From NCBI GenBank assembly GCA_007748055.1, contig CP036279.1, positions 3,348,001 to 3,412,000 of the forward strand: DNA of 64,000 nt, written 5' to 3'. Source of the DNA: Kolteria novifilia. Its GTDB lineage: Bacteria; Planctomycetota; Planctomycetia; Kolteriales; Kolteriaceae. The position numbers and the translations under genes were made by a program. A model generated the notes under the pieces. That model saw nothing but the letters and a program-made list of their open reading frames with translations. It had not been told where the DNA came from and did not search any database. Shown here piece by piece: positions 48,107 through 56,315 of the stretch. Every line of letters begins with the position of its first letter. Within the stretch, counting starts at the first letter, position 1.

Positions 48107-49528
48107 TTACGCGATGATGTCGTGAGCGACGTGGCCGTGCACATCGGTGAGGCGGAAGTCGCGACCGGAGTAGCGATAGGTCAGCCGTTCGTGGTCGATG
48201 CCCAGCAGGTGGAGGAGCGTCGCATGCAAGTCGTGGACGTGGACGCGTTTGTCGATCGCGTTCATGCCGAGTTCGTCGGTCGCGCCGTGGGTATAGCCTC
48301 CCTTAACGCCGCCGCCGGCGAGGAACATCGAAAAACCGGTGTGATGGTGATCGCGTCCCGCCTTGGTCATGTCCTTCTTCTTGTCGAGTTGAGCGTACGG
48401 CGTTCGACCGAACTCGCCGCCCCAGACGACAAGCGTGTCCTCGAGTAGGCCGCGCGTCTTTAGATCGGTCAGCAGCGCCGCGGTCGCTTGGTCGCTGTCG
48501 GCGCAGAGTCGCTCGTGGGACTTGTTGTTGTTGCTGTGCGTGTCCCAGGGCTGCTTGCCTTTCTTGGTGACGTAGTAGACCTGAATGAAGCGGACCCCAC
48601 GCTCGGCCAGGCGACGAGCCATCAGGCAGCTTTGCCCGAAGGGGCTCTTGCCGTACATCTCGCGAATCGGCTCGGGCTCGCGGTGGACGTCGAAGGCCTC
48701 GGTCGCCTCGCTTTGCATCGCGAAGGCGAGCTCCATCGCCCGGATCTGCGCGTCGAGGGCGGCGTCCTGGGGGCGCTGGGCGGCGTGCAGTCGGTTGAGC
48801 GAGTTGATTAGCTCGACCTGATCGCCCAACTGGGCACGCGTGAGCCGGGGATGACGGATGTTGGCGACGAGTCGGTCGACCGCCAACTCGTTGGTGTCGA
48901 GCGACATGCCCTGGTGCTCGCCGGGCAGGAAGGCGCTCGACCAAAGTTGCGGGCCCACCACCGGCCGGCCGGGACAGAGGACGACGAACGACGGCAGGTT
49001 TTTGTTCTCGTTGCCGAGACCGTAGGAGAGCCACGACCCGAGGCTCGGGCGAATGGGCTGCTGGTTGCCCGAATTCATCATCAAGAGGCCCGGCTCGTGG
49101 TTGGGCACGTCGGTATGCATCGAGCGGAGGACGCAGAGATCATCGGCGCACTTGGCGAGGTTTGGGAAAAGCTCGCTCATGACGACGCCGCCTTGCCCGT
49201 GCGCCTTGAACTTGAAGGGGGAGGGCATGAAGCCGGCACCACGCGGCTTGCGGCCCTTGTCGTCCTTGGAAGGCTTTTGGCCGGCGTACTTCCGCAGCGC
49301 CGGCTTGGGGTCGAACGTGTCGACGTGCGAGGGAGCCCCGTTCATGAAGAGGAAGATGACCCGCTTGGCTTTCGGCGGAAAGTGGGGGATGCTCGCGAGG
49401 TTCGCGGGAGTCTGGTTCCCCAGCAGACCCGCGGCCTGGAGCGTTCCCGCCAGACCGAGCATACCGAAACCGGCGCCGGCTTGGTGGAGGAACTCACGGC
49501 GAGTGCGGGGCGATTGCGGGATATCCAT
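48107..49528 (-). CDS. DUF1501 family secreted protein (Tat substrate)
   Basis: 473 residues from ATG 49528 (AAAGGTCG ribosome site), 11 nt after the stop of the preceding gene. Twin-arginine signal TRREFLHQAGAGFGMLGLAG. DUF1501 landmarks: [95 protein letters not shown]. Translation is probably coupled to the upstream cytochrome/DUF1553 gene because of the very short gap. It is the third such pair in the window. Confidence 0.93.
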   Translation of the reverse strand: MDIPQSPRTRREFLHQAGAGFGMLGLAGTLQAAGLLGNQTPANLASIPHFPPKAKRVIFLFMNGAPSHVDTFDPKPALRKYAGQKPSKDDKGRKPRGAGFMPSPFKFKAHGQGGVVMSELFPNLAKCADDLCVLRSMHTDVPNHEPGLLMMNSGNQQPIRPSLGSWLSYGLGNENKNLPSFVVLCPGRPVVGPQLWSSAFLPGEHQGMSLDTNELAVDRLVANIRHPRLTRAQLGDQVELINSLNRLHAAQRPQDAALDAQIRAMELAFAMQSEATEAFDVHREPEPIREMYGKSPFGQSCLMARRLAERGVRFIQVYYVTKKGKQPWDTHSNNNKSHERLCADSDQATAALLTDLKTRGLLEDTLVVWGGEFGRTPYAQLDKKKDMTKAGRDHHHTGFSMFLAGGGVKGGYTHGATDELGMNAIDKRVHVHDLHATLLHLLGIDHERLTYRYSGRDFRLTDVHGHVAHDIIA

Positions 49529-49539
49529 TGTGACGACCT

Positions 49540-51690
49540 TTAGTCGAGGATGATCATCTCGTTGGTGGCGAGCAGGGCCTGGGCCAAGTTGCGCCACCGC
49601 TGGGGCCGAGCGGAAACGTCCGGCCCGAGGAAGGCCTCGGCAAGCGTTCGTTCGGCCGACGACGGTGAGCGGCCGAGGAGGAGCTGGTAGCAACGCTCGA
49701 TCCGCGCCGAGTCACTGGAACCGACTTCGGCATCGAGCCGGGCGAGCAGCGCATCGCCGAGTTCCACCATGAAGGGACTGTTGATCGCGAAGAGCTTCTG
49801 CAGCGGCGTGGTGGTGTGGGGGCGCAGCGCGCTGTGGGCGTTGGGATCGGGAAAGTCGAACTTGGCCAGCAGCGGGTGGAGTTGAAAGCGGCTGATGCGG
49901 CTATAAACCGTTCGCCGTGGCGTCGCGAGGTCGTCCGGTTCGATCGACGTTCCGCCGAGGTCTTCGTTGAGGAGCCCGGTGACGCTCAAGAGGGAATCAC
50001 GCCACTGTTCGACGTCGAGCCGGCGCCGGTTCATGTGGCCCAGGAGCTTGTTGCCGGGGTCGGCTTTCAGGGTCTCGGGGGCGCCCTGGCTGCTCTGGCG
50101 ATAGGTCGCCGAGAGGGCGATTTCGCGGTGGAGCCACTTGAGCGACCAGCCGTGGTCCATGAATCGAACCGCCAGGTCGTCGAGTAGATCGGGGTGTGTT
50201 GGCCGCGAACCGAGCATGCCGAAGTTGCTCGGCGTGCCGACAAGGGGTTGGCCGAAGTGCCGGGCCCAGACGCGATTGACGATGACCCGCGCGGTCAGCG
50301 GGTTGTCGCGTTCGACGATCGCGTCGGCGAGTTGGGCTCGGCCGCTGCCGTTGGTGAGTGGCCGGGGCGAGGGAGAGAGCACTTGCAAGAAGGAGCGTTC
50401 GACGACCGGCCCCTTGTTCTTGATGTCGCCGCGAATGAAGACGTTTAGGTCGACCGGCGTTCGGTCGCGAACGACGTGAATCGACTCCTCCGGGTTCTCC
50501 GCGTTGCCGTCTTTCTTCTTCTTGTGGTTGTCGTCGAGCGGGCGGTTATACATCGCGGTGCTGGCGAAGACGCCGGCTAACGCGTAGTAGTCCTCGGTCG
50601 CGATCGGGTCGTACTTGTGGTCGTGACAGCGAGCACACGCGACCGTCAGCCCCAGCAAGCCACGCGAGACAACATCGACGCGATCCTCCCATTCCTCGGC
50701 CCTGACCGCGGGATTGCCGCGACCGTAGTACTTCGGACCGAGTCCGAGGAAACCGAGCGCCGCGACATGCTCCTGGCTCTCCGGCTCGAAGGTATCGGAC
50801 GCCAACTGAAGGCGGAGGAAGCGATCGTAGGGCATGTCCTGGTTGAGGGCGGCGATGAGCCAGTCGCGATAGAGGTACGCGTTGGGGTAGAAGAGTGACT
50901 TGTTGTTGCCGACGATGTGAGCTTGATCCTCGGCGTAGCGGGCGACGTCCATCCAGACGCGAGCCCAACGCTCCCCATAGTGCGGCGACGCGAGTAGTCG
51001 GTCGACGAGCCGTTCGTAGGCGTCGGAAGCCTCGTCGTCGACGAAGGCGATGACCTCTTCCGGGGTCGGGGGCAGGCCGGTCAAGTCGAAGCTGAGTCGG
51101 CGAATGAGCGTGCGCCGGTCGGCCTCGGCCGCGGGCGTGAGGCCCTCGTTCTCCAGTCGCGCGAGGACGAAGCCGTCGAGCGGTCGCCTGATCCAGTCGT
51201 TTCGTTTGGTGGCGGACGGCACGTGACGCGTGGGAGGTTGGAACGACCAGAACTCGCGCGCTTTGGCGAAGTCGATCGTCTTGGGTTTGGGCGGAGGGGC
51301 CTTGCCGTCGCGGGGATCGTCGGCGCCCATCTCGATCCAACGTTCAAAGTCGGCGATCACCTTCTCGGGAAGTTTCTGATCGGGCGGCATCTCGAAGGTT
51401 TCGTGACGAATCGCCGCGAGGATCAGGCTCGCCTCTTTGTCCTTGGGAACGACGGCAGGCCCGGAATCGCCCCCGGTGCGCATGCCCGAGCGAGTGTCGA
51501 TCGAGAGGCCGCCGTTGGTTTCACCCTCCTTGGCGGAGTGGCACTCGGCGCAGTATTGGAGCAGGACCGGGCGGATCTTCCGTTCGAAGAACTCGATTCG
51601 TCCTTCAGGAGCGGCCGCGGCGACTAATCGCGCGAGAGAAAGCACGCACAAGGCAGCGAGTAGGACACGATGCGAGGGCGGCAACGCCAT
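49540..51690 (-). CDS. Planctomycete cytochrome + DUF1549 + DUF1553 protein
   Basis: 716 residues from ATG 51690 (MALPPSHRVLL), where a signal peptide begins; the open frame upstream of it is basic and not protein-like. Heme motif CAECH in RPVLLQYCAECHSAKEG, then MPPDQKLPEKVIADFERWI. DUF1549: LPPTPEEVIAFV, GERWARVWMDVARYAED. Then CARCHDHKYDPI. DUF1553: [20 protein letters not shown] and ALSATYRQSS. It is the most compact of the three copies here, without the extra N-terminal domain or the charged coiled coil seen in the others. Confidence 0.92.
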   Translation of the reverse strand: MALPPSHRVLLAALCVLSLARLVAAAAPEGRIEFFERKIRPVLLQYCAECHSAKEGETNGGLSIDTRSGMRTGGDSGPAVVPKDKEASLILAAIRHETFEMPPDQKLPEKVIADFERWIEMGADDPRDGKAPPPKPKTIDFAKAREFWSFQPPTRHVPSATKRNDWIRRPLDGFVLARLENEGLTPAAEADRRTLIRRLSFDLTGLPPTPEEVIAFVDDEASDAYERLVDRLLASPHYGERWARVWMDVARYAEDQAHIVGNNKSLFYPNAYLYRDWLIAALNQDMPYDRFLRLQLASDTFEPESQEHVAALGFLGLGPKYYGRGNPAVRAEEWEDRVDVVSRGLLGLTVACARCHDHKYDPIATEDYYALAGVFASTAMYNRPLDDNHKKKKDGNAENPEESIHVVRDRTPVDLNVFIRGDIKNKGPVVERSFLQVLSPSPRPLTNGSGRAQLADAIVERDNPLTARVIVNRVWARHFGQPLVGTPSNFGMLGSRPTHPDLLDDLAVRFMDHGWSLKWLHREIALSATYRQSSQGAPETLKADPGNKLLGHMNRRRLDVEQWRDSLLSVTGLLNEDLGGTSIEPDDLATPRRTVYSRISRFQLHPLLAKFDFPDPNAHSALRPHTTTPLQKLFAINSPFMVELGDALLARLDAEVGSSDSARIERCYQLLLGRSPSSAERTLAEAFLGPDVSARPQRWRNLAQALLATNEMIILD

Positions 51691-52038
51691 GGGGTATCTC
51701 GTTAGGTGGGGCGCACGCAGCGCGAAGTTGGCGGGTCCAGAGGCTCCCCAAGTATAACGCACGGCCAGAGGGACGCAAGGGAGGAACCCGTCGAAGGGGA
51801 CGGTGAGGAGGAGTCTCTCTCCAGTATCCCGCAGGGGGCGTTTCGACCGCGAGATAATCCGGAAACGACCAGCCAACGTGGTGAGGGCAGGAACCAGACG
51901 GTACACTCGGCTTGAACGAAAGAGAGAGGTCTTCCTGCGGCGGGTTGGGGGTATCACCGCGCGGACTGACTTGGGCCGATACGTGCGGTGACGCGATCAT
52001 CGCGCCGGCTTCCGTGGTCGAGAAGGGGATGTTTAGCG
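51691..52038. other. Divergent intergenic region
   Basis: It separates the cytochrome/DUF1553 gene (minus) from a small secreted-protein gene (plus) and must contain both promoters. No RNA gene, repeat or clear promoter consensus was recognised. Confidence 0.35.
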
Positions 52039-52746
52039 ATGGTTCACTCCAGCAACGTTCATCACCTGGTTATTGTTCTCTTGTCGGCGTGGTCGGTCGC
52101 CGCCGCGGTCGCGGACGATCCTCCCTCGGCGACGAAAGAGGCACTTGATGCGTACCGTCGTCTCGTCGGCTCGGCGCGTGAGGAGATGCTCACGGGATTT
52201 GATGTCGTGCTTCGCAAACTGCCATCACAAACTCAACGGCTAGGGGAAAGCGAGCAGTACCGATTGAGCAAGTTGATCGACGACGAGAAGCTTCGTTTCA
52301 AGTCCGAGGGCCTCATCCCGTGGTCGCTGCCGATGCGTCCCTACCTCGATCAGTATCGTCGGACGATGTCCAAGGCCCAGGATCGACTCCGGCGGGTGTA
52401 CGACACCGCCATCAAGCAAGCCACGCAGTCGGGGGATACCAATCAGGCGGACATCTTGCTGGCGGAGCTCGAAGGGACCATAAAGCCGCAGGTCGTCGCG
52501 GTTTGGCGACACAACGCGGGCAGGGGCGGGCGGCGGAAACTCTTCTACTCCAACGGCAAGATCAGCGAACCAGACGCCGCCAATCAATGGACCTTTCAGC
52601 GTGGTAATTTACTCCTCGTTTGGAAGGACCCCAAGGCTCCAGGGGGAGCTTGGAAGGATCGCTGCAAGGTTGCCGACGATGGGTTGACCTACCTGGGACG
52701 CAACCAACGGGGAACCAAGATCCGTGGCGAGTATGTCACCAAATAG
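52039..52746 (+). CDS. Secreted protein of unknown function
   Basis: 235 residues from ATG 52039, with an AAGGGGATG ribosome site upstream. A hydrophobic signal peptide (HHLVIVLLSAWSVAAAVA) is followed by a mostly helical region (about 30-135: YRRLVGSAREEMLTGFDVVL, MSKAQDRLRRVYDTAIKQAT) likely to form a coiled-coil bundle. The C-terminal 85 residues look like a small beta domain (VVAVWRHNAGRGGRRKLFYS, NGKISEP, WTFQRGNLLLVWKDPKAPGG). This Trp-rich tail, which describes a measured shape such as background-plus-content, recalls short secreted planctomycete domains, but no named family was recognised. It stands alone. Confidence 0.65.
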   Translation: MVHSSNVHHLVIVLLSAWSVAAAVADDPPSATKEALDAYRRLVGSAREEMLTGFDVVLRKLPSQTQRLGESEQYRLSKLIDDEKLRFKSEGLIPWSLPMRPYLDQYRRTMSKAQDRLRRVYDTAIKQATQSGDTNQADILLAELEGTIKPQVVAVWRHNAGRGGRRKLFYSNGKISEPDAANQWTFQRGNLLLVWKDPKAPGGAWKDRCKVADDGLTYLGRNQRGTKIRGEYVTK

Positions 52747-53138
52747 GTTGGGGTGATGGTAGGTCACTACTTCGTGAATCTCCATCCGATACTACTGACG
52801 GGTAAGCTCTCGATGGAACCCAAATCTGGGATGTGAAGAAGGTCGATGACCGATTGGCGGACGAGGAGATGCGTATAAAGACCATTCACTGATTGGGACT
52901 GAGTGGAATTGCGATGGATGAGGTGTGGACGCTTTGCCCTAGCACCGTTTCGATTCCTTGAGGCACACTGAATGGAGTATGTCGCGATGGGTACGACTGG
53001 ATCGGACTCCACGAACAATTCATGAAACGAAGGCATGATGATCGTTTGCATGAACTTGTCGTAGTCCGGGGTCGTCCTCCCGCGCCGGAGTGCTTCGCCG
53101 AAACTGGTTCCGCAATATATGGCGGTGAGATCTGTCTC
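52747..53138. other. Intergenic, lower G+C, no gene supported
   Basis: About 390 bases before the HEPN gene. An open frame on the minus strand (52767-53231) overlaps the HEPN start and has no ribosome site or family resemblance, so it was left out. The composition is less G+C-rich than the bulk of the window, as in the two genes that follow. Confidence 0.35.
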
Positions 53139-53555
53139 ATGGCAACACCAAACTCCGTGGATGCGAGACTCTTCTATCGTTGCGCCTTTCATCGCTATGA
53201 GGATGCTCAGATCTTGCTGAAGGCAGCCCATACGACCGGGGCTGTTTACCTTGCGGGTTACGGAGTAGAATGCATCCTAAAATCGCTGATCCTGAAAGAA
53301 ACGCCACGCGCAAGTCAGAAAGACGTTTTTGGCTCTTTTCGGGGAGGAAGAGCGCATGACTATGATTGGCTGCGAACTCAATATCGTCAGAATGGAGGGG
53401 CGAAGTTTCCGCGAGAGGTTACGGAAGCATTCACTCTCATCAACTACTGGTCGACCGACTTGAGATATGTTCCTAGCAACGTGAGAGATAACGACGCCGA
53501 CGGCTTCCTATCGGCGGCAGGAAAGATCATTGATTGGGCAAGAGGGAGGCTTTGA
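53139..53555 (+). CDS. HEPN-domain protein (possible RNase toxin)
   Basis: 138 residues from ATG 53139 (MATPNSVDARLFYR). The helical layout and the segment FYRCAFHRYEDAQILLKAAH ... VYLAGYGVECILKSLIL are characteristic of HEPN domains. R68-G-G-R-A-H73 fits the Rx4-6H motif that carries ribonuclease activity in many HEPN toxins. The gene is followed after one nucleotide by a small partner gene, as in toxin-antitoxin pairs, but that partner is not a nucleotidyltransferase of the MNT type. G+C is visibly lower than the neighbourhood, consistent with transfer. HEPN domains also occur in non-toxic roles, so toxicity is inferred. Confidence 0.7.
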   Translation: MATPNSVDARLFYRCAFHRYEDAQILLKAAHTTGAVYLAGYGVECILKSLILKETPRASQKDVFGSFRGGRAHDYDWLRTQYRQNGGAKFPREVTEAFTLINYWSTDLRYVPSNVRDNDADGFLSAAGKIIDWARGRL

Positions 53556-53556
53556 C

Positions 53557-53880
53557 ATGTCCATCAACATTCCAAGGGGACAATCCGACGAAGTGATCGA
53601 GAGAATCGTTGAAGCGCTAAAGGATTACGAAAAGAAGCACAAGGACGCCGCCGTCGACATCTACCGTCAGAATCCATTCTCTATCCGGGTCAGGATTGTC
53701 GACTCGGGATTCGCAGGCATGACGAAAGTCGAACGCAGCAATATCGTTTGGGAGTACTTAAAATCGGTCACTGATGACGATGTTTCCGATATCAGTACCT
53801 TGCTGCTTCTCACTCCCGAAGAGAAAGAAACGTCATTCGCGAATTTCGAGTTCGATGACCCTGTTCCTTCAAACCTTTGA
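53557..53880 (+). CDS. Small BolA-like partner of the HEPN protein
   Basis: 107 residues starting one base after the HEPN stop, with a GAGGGAGG ribosome site inside the HEPN gene. Residues 44-71 (IRVRIVDSGFAGMTKVER, then a helix) resemble the central beta-strand/loop/helix of BolA proteins, whose pattern is V-x-FxG-x-x-x-x-R-H. Here the key His after Arg is Ser (R60-S61), so BolA-type iron-sulfur ligation is unlikely. The tail is acidic (EEKETSFANFEFDDP). By position it could be an antitoxin or RNA-binding cofactor for the HEPN protein. No named family was confirmed. Confidence 0.62.
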   Translation: MSINIPRGQSDEVIERIVEALKDYEKKHKDAAVDIYRQNPFSIRVRIVDSGFAGMTKVERSNIVWEYLKSVTDDDVSDISTLLLLTPEEKETSFANFEFDDPVPSNL

Positions 53881-54053
53881 GGTCCCAGTTCGCCTTGCTC
53901 GAGAACGTCGGGTTTCATCGCTCAGGGGGTTGGCGGAAGTGCGAACGATGACTGGTGGAGTTAGACAGCGTCTGGCAGCACTTGGCGTCATGTCGTCGGT
54001 AGGGCTTCGCGACGGAGGGGAAGTTTCGCCATTTTGGAGTAACGCGTCCGGAA

Positions 54054-54073
54054 AGCCGGGATTGCTCCCGGCT
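54054..54073 (-). terminator. Hairpin terminator after slipin gene
   Basis: On the minus strand an 8-bp stem AGCCGGGA/TCCCGGCT with a GCAA tetraloop lies 14 nt past the slipin stop and is followed by TTTCCGG. The T-tract is short, so termination may be partial. Confidence 0.5.
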
Positions 54074-54086
54074 CTCCGTCTCGCGA

Positions 54087-55193
54087 TTACAGCATATTGA
54101 CCACTCGGTCGGCAAGTCCCTTGTCGCCAAGGACGACGTTGAGGTTGCCGCTGCTGGCGACCTTCTCGAGCACTTCCAGCTCGCGCAGCCGCATGAGGGT
54201 CGGGTTGTCGACGAGGAGCCGAGCGGTGTTGGCCTGCGAACGCATCGCGGCGGTCTCCTCGCGGCGGGCGATCAGGTTCGCCTCGGCCGCCTTCTTCGCC
54301 TCGGTCACTCGATTGAGCAGGTGCTTCATGTCGCCCGGAAGGATCACGTCGCGGATACCGACCGAGACGATCTCCAGACCGAGTTCTCTCGCTCGCTTGG
54401 CCACCGACTCGGCGAACTCGCCGGTGACCGCGTCCTTGTCGGTCAGGAACGCGTCGAGATCGCGTGTCGCGACGATTGCCCGGAGCACGAGCTGGGCGTC
54501 GCGGTAGAGCGACTGACGGGCGCCGTCGCTGACGGTCACCCCTTGACGAGCATCGATCACCCGGTAGACGACCACGGCGTTCATCCGTAGCGTCACCTTG
54601 TCGGCGGTCATGATCTCCTGACCGGTGACGTCAAGCGTCTGGTCGCGCAGGTCGACCTCGATCACCTTCGAGTCGGCGACTCCCTTCCAGAAGGCGTAGG
54701 TGCCCGGTGGCAAGGTTTCGACGTACTTGCCGTCGAGGAACGACACGCCCGCCGCGTAGCGGTTGACGGTGCGGACCTCAAGGACCTGTCCGGAGTAGGG
54801 ACTGCGGACGATGACCCTGAAATCGTCGTGCTCGAAGCGCGGCTTGCGGGCATCGACCACCTCGACGCGTACTTCCTTGAAACCCTTCCAGTAGGCGTAG
54901 AGGCCCGGCGGCAGGACATGGCTGAAGCGGCCATCGATCCATACCAGACCGCGCTCGTTGTCCTTCAGGTCGACGACATCGGCCTGGCCCTCGAGCGCTC
55001 CGCTCTTGACGATCAGATCGAGTTGCTCGTGACGCAGCCACGGGGCTCGCCGCGAGACGACCTCGACGCGAATCTTCCAAGTGGGACCGGGCACCCAGTG
55101 GCGGCCGGCGGTCAACAGACCCTGGAACTCACCATCGCGGAAGGAGAGGCCGACCTCGTCCTTTCGAATCAACACTCGCTTGAACAGTACCAT
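54087..55193 (-). CDS. Slipin: SPFH/band-7 domain protein
   Basis: 368 residues. The N-terminal 115 residues contain two related beta-rich repeats (LFKRVLIRKDEVGLSFRDGE; ERGLVWIDGRFSHVLPPGLY), and a third such stretch (AAGVSFLDGKYVETLPPGTY) precedes the SPFH domain (about 175-300: IEVDLRDQTLDVTGQEIMTA, VVVYRVIDARQGV, LELGLEIVSVGIRDVILPGD-type segment). A helical tail follows (TEAKKAAEANLIARREETAA). There is no N-terminal transmembrane helix, unlike most slipins. SPFH proteins form oligomeric scaffolds. Slipins of this helix-less kind are known beside RNA-repair genes in some bacteria. Here a tRNA-like array lies directly upstream on the same strand. Confidence 0.85.
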   Translation of the reverse strand: MVLFKRVLIRKDEVGLSFRDGEFQGLLTAGRHWVPGPTWKIRVEVVSRRAPWLRHEQLDLIVKSGALEGQADVVDLKDNERGLVWIDGRFSHVLPPGLYAYWKGFKEVRVEVVDARKPRFEHDDFRVIVRSPYSGQVLEVRTVNRYAAGVSFLDGKYVETLPPGTYAFWKGVADSKVIEVDLRDQTLDVTGQEIMTADKVTLRMNAVVVYRVIDARQGVTVSDGARQSLYRDAQLVLRAIVATRDLDAFLTDKDAVTGEFAESVAKRARELGLEIVSVGIRDVILPGDMKHLLNRVTEAKKAAEANLIARREETAAMRSQANTARLLVDNPTLMRLRELEVLEKVASSGNLNVVLGDKGLADRVVNML

Positions 55194-55602
55194 CGGTCAC
55201 CCTCCTTTCACTTGGGGGATATCAGGACTCGGTGCCACAGTTGCTCGCCGTGGCGATCTCTCGTTCCATGTTTCCCAACGCGGCCAAGAGACGCCCTCGG
55301 GCAGCGAGACGAGTCACGCGATCACGTGGCAAAGTCGCGGGGGCCGCTTGAGCCGCGAGAAGCGCGCCACCATCCGACCGGTTCCCGCGGCGAGGCGTCA
55401 GGGGCGTGCCCCCGGCGCGACCACCGAGTTTCTCGACCATCGAGTGTCGCGCGTCCGGCGGCGGTATCGACGGACCGCAGGGCGCTCGTCCACGCTGCCG
55501 GTTCGCGGACCCTTCGCTCGGTTCGGGCCGAAGCCGTCGCGTTGCTGGGGGCCGCTCGCGGCCGATCACGTGCTTGTTCGCTGCCGTCGGGCTCTTGGAG
55601 AC

Positions 55603-55638
55603 GGGTGCATGCGCACCCACACAGGTTAGGAGCCTGTG
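55603..55638 (-). ncRNA. tRNA half-like element with Arg(CCT)-type anticodon arm
   Basis: The minus strand carries CACAGG CTCCTAA CCTGTG: a 6-bp stem with a 7-nt loop that has U33 and anticodon CCT. A second hairpin, GGGTGC GCAT GCACCC, follows directly in the position of a T-arm but lacks the TTCGA loop. No acceptor or D-arm pairs with it. It begins 3 nt after the tRNA-like element at 55641-55714. It is probably part of the same noncanonical array; calling it a functional tRNA is not justified. Confidence 0.45.
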
Positions 55639-55640
55639 CC

Positions 55641-55714
55641 CATGTGGTACGGGACTCGAACCCGCAACCATCAGGCCATGGGCCTGACGCGCTTACCAGT
55701 TGAGCCAACCATCA
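55641..55714 (-). tRNA. Noncanonical tRNA-like element, CAT anticodon
   Basis: A 74-nt cloverleaf-like sequence. The T-arm GCGGG TTCGAGT CCCGT is intact. The anticodon stem TCAGG/CCTGA encloses CCCATGG (anticodon CAT, Met or Ile2 type). The D-arm GCTC AACTGGT AAGC has one mismatch and is separated from the anticodon stem by three bases instead of one. The acceptor pairs only at its inner four positions (TGGT/ACCA); the outer three do not pair. It is unlikely to be a normal elongator tRNA. It could be a tRNA pseudogene, a decoy or a structural RNA module. Confidence 0.6.
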
Positions 55715-55880
55715 AGGCGGCATGAGCGTCACTCGCCTTCGAAACCATTCGCGGAACGGGCCAAGCCAATCAGTCGCCTGAGGCCGGGCACGCCGCTGGT
55801 GACATGGGAGCGACATTCCATCACTCCCAGCGACGCCGGAACATGCATTCCTAAAATTTCAGCAACGGAGGAGTCCCACG

Positions 55881-55934
55881 CCGCTTGCCCGGGCCCGACC
55901 GGCGCTCGGTGAAGCCAAGCCCGGGGCAAGCGGG
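55881..55934 (-). ncRNA. Long stable hairpin inside the tRNA-like array
   Basis: CCGCTTGCCC...GGGCAAGCGG with a further GGGC/GCCC extension past a one-base bulge gives about 14 paired bases. The 25-nt loop holds a small secondary hairpin (CCGA...TCGG). There is no T-tract, so a terminator role is unlikely. Its place between two tRNA-like elements suggests a structural or processing role in an array transcript. Confidence 0.45.
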
Positions 55935-56026
55935 GGACATGAACGCTTCCAGACCGTTGGATCAACCGATCTGGTCCGCCATCGGTTCTCCCTTCGCGCA
56001 GTTGTTTCACCTGTCTGCTCAATGAG

Positions 56027-56099
56027 TGGACCGGGAGGGAATCGAACCCACCACACCGACGTTGCGAAAGTCGGTCGCCCCCTTGGCACATGCCAGCCC
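56027..56099 (-). tRNA. Noncanonical tRNA-like element, possible Ala(CGC)
   Basis: A 73-nt element. The acceptor GGGCTGG pairs with CCGGTCC at all seven positions (two G-U), with discriminator A. The D-stem TGCC/GGCG has a five-base AAGGG loop and two extra bases before it. The anticodon stem CCGAC/GTCGG encloses a nine-base TTTCGCAAC loop; a seven-base reading gives anticodon CGC (Ala) with one T-C mismatch below it. The T-arm GTGGG TTCGATT CCCTC has one mismatch. Overall pairing is better than in the CAT element, but the anticodon loop is abnormal. No CCA is encoded. Confidence 0.6.
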
Positions 56100-56158
56100 A
56101 TTCGTCGAGAGAACGTGGTTCGGTTCATCGCCGAACCGGTGCCCGAGACGAGCGCACG

Positions 56159-56188
56159 AAAAAGCCCGACATCATCGTGACGCCGGGC
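56159..56188 (-). terminator. Intrinsic terminator after the leader ORF
   Basis: The minus strand reads GCCCGGCGTCAC...GTCGGGC: an 11-bp stem (two G-U pairs) with a 3-nt loop followed immediately by TTTTT. It lies 28 nt after the stop of a 32-codon ORF and upstream of the tRNA-like array and the slipin gene, so as placed it would stop transcription before they are reached. Confidence 0.75.
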
Positions 56189-56207
56189 ATGGGGGATCGT
56201 GAGTGTC

Positions 56208-56220
56208 GCCCACTCGTCAC
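56208..56220 (-). promoter_or_regulatory. Candidate antiterminator strand overlapping the leader ORF stop
   Basis: GTGACG-AGT-GGGC (minus strand) is complementary to the 5' arm of the downstream terminator (GCCC-GG-CGTCAC): 6 bp plus 4 bp around a small internal loop. It includes the TGA stop of the leader ORF. A ribosome reaching the stop would cover it and let the terminator form; a ribosome stalled earlier would leave it free to pair. This is an attenuation-like layout, inferred from sequence only. Confidence 0.5.
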
Positions 56221-56315
56221 CACCTGCCCGGGAGCGTCGCGAATCCCTGCTGAAGGAATGCGTCGCGCCGCCTCGTCGGAAAGATTCGCGGTTGTAGCTC
56301 GTTGGCAGCCAACAT
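56217..56315 (-). CDS. Leader-like small ORF (32 aa)
   Basis: Starts at ATG 56315 with a near-ideal ribosome site, GGAGGGG, 5 nt upstream. It encodes MLAANELQPRIFPTRRRDAF followed by 12 residues ending in Trp. Five of 32 residues are Arg, including a run of three (AGG CGG CGC); the Arg codons also include CGA and a second AGG just before the Trp and stop codons. It has no signal peptide or membrane helix. Its strong start, short length and the terminator 28 nt after its stop suggest a leader peptide or a small independent protein. The longer frame upstream has no start signal. Confidence 0.55.
   Translation of the reverse strand: MLAANELQPRIFPTRRRDAFLQQGFATLPGRW

Noticed and set aside
52767-53231. 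154-codon minus-strand frame before the HEPN gene
   Set aside because: It overlaps the HEPN start, has no ribosome site and no family resemblance.
55222-55671. Minus-strand frame between the slipin gene and the tRNA-like element
   Set aside because: No ribosome site at any internal start, and it runs into the tRNA-like sequence.
55640-55715. Annotating the CAT element as an ordinary tRNA-Met
   Set aside because: Three outer acceptor pairs are missing and the D-arm spacing is wrong.
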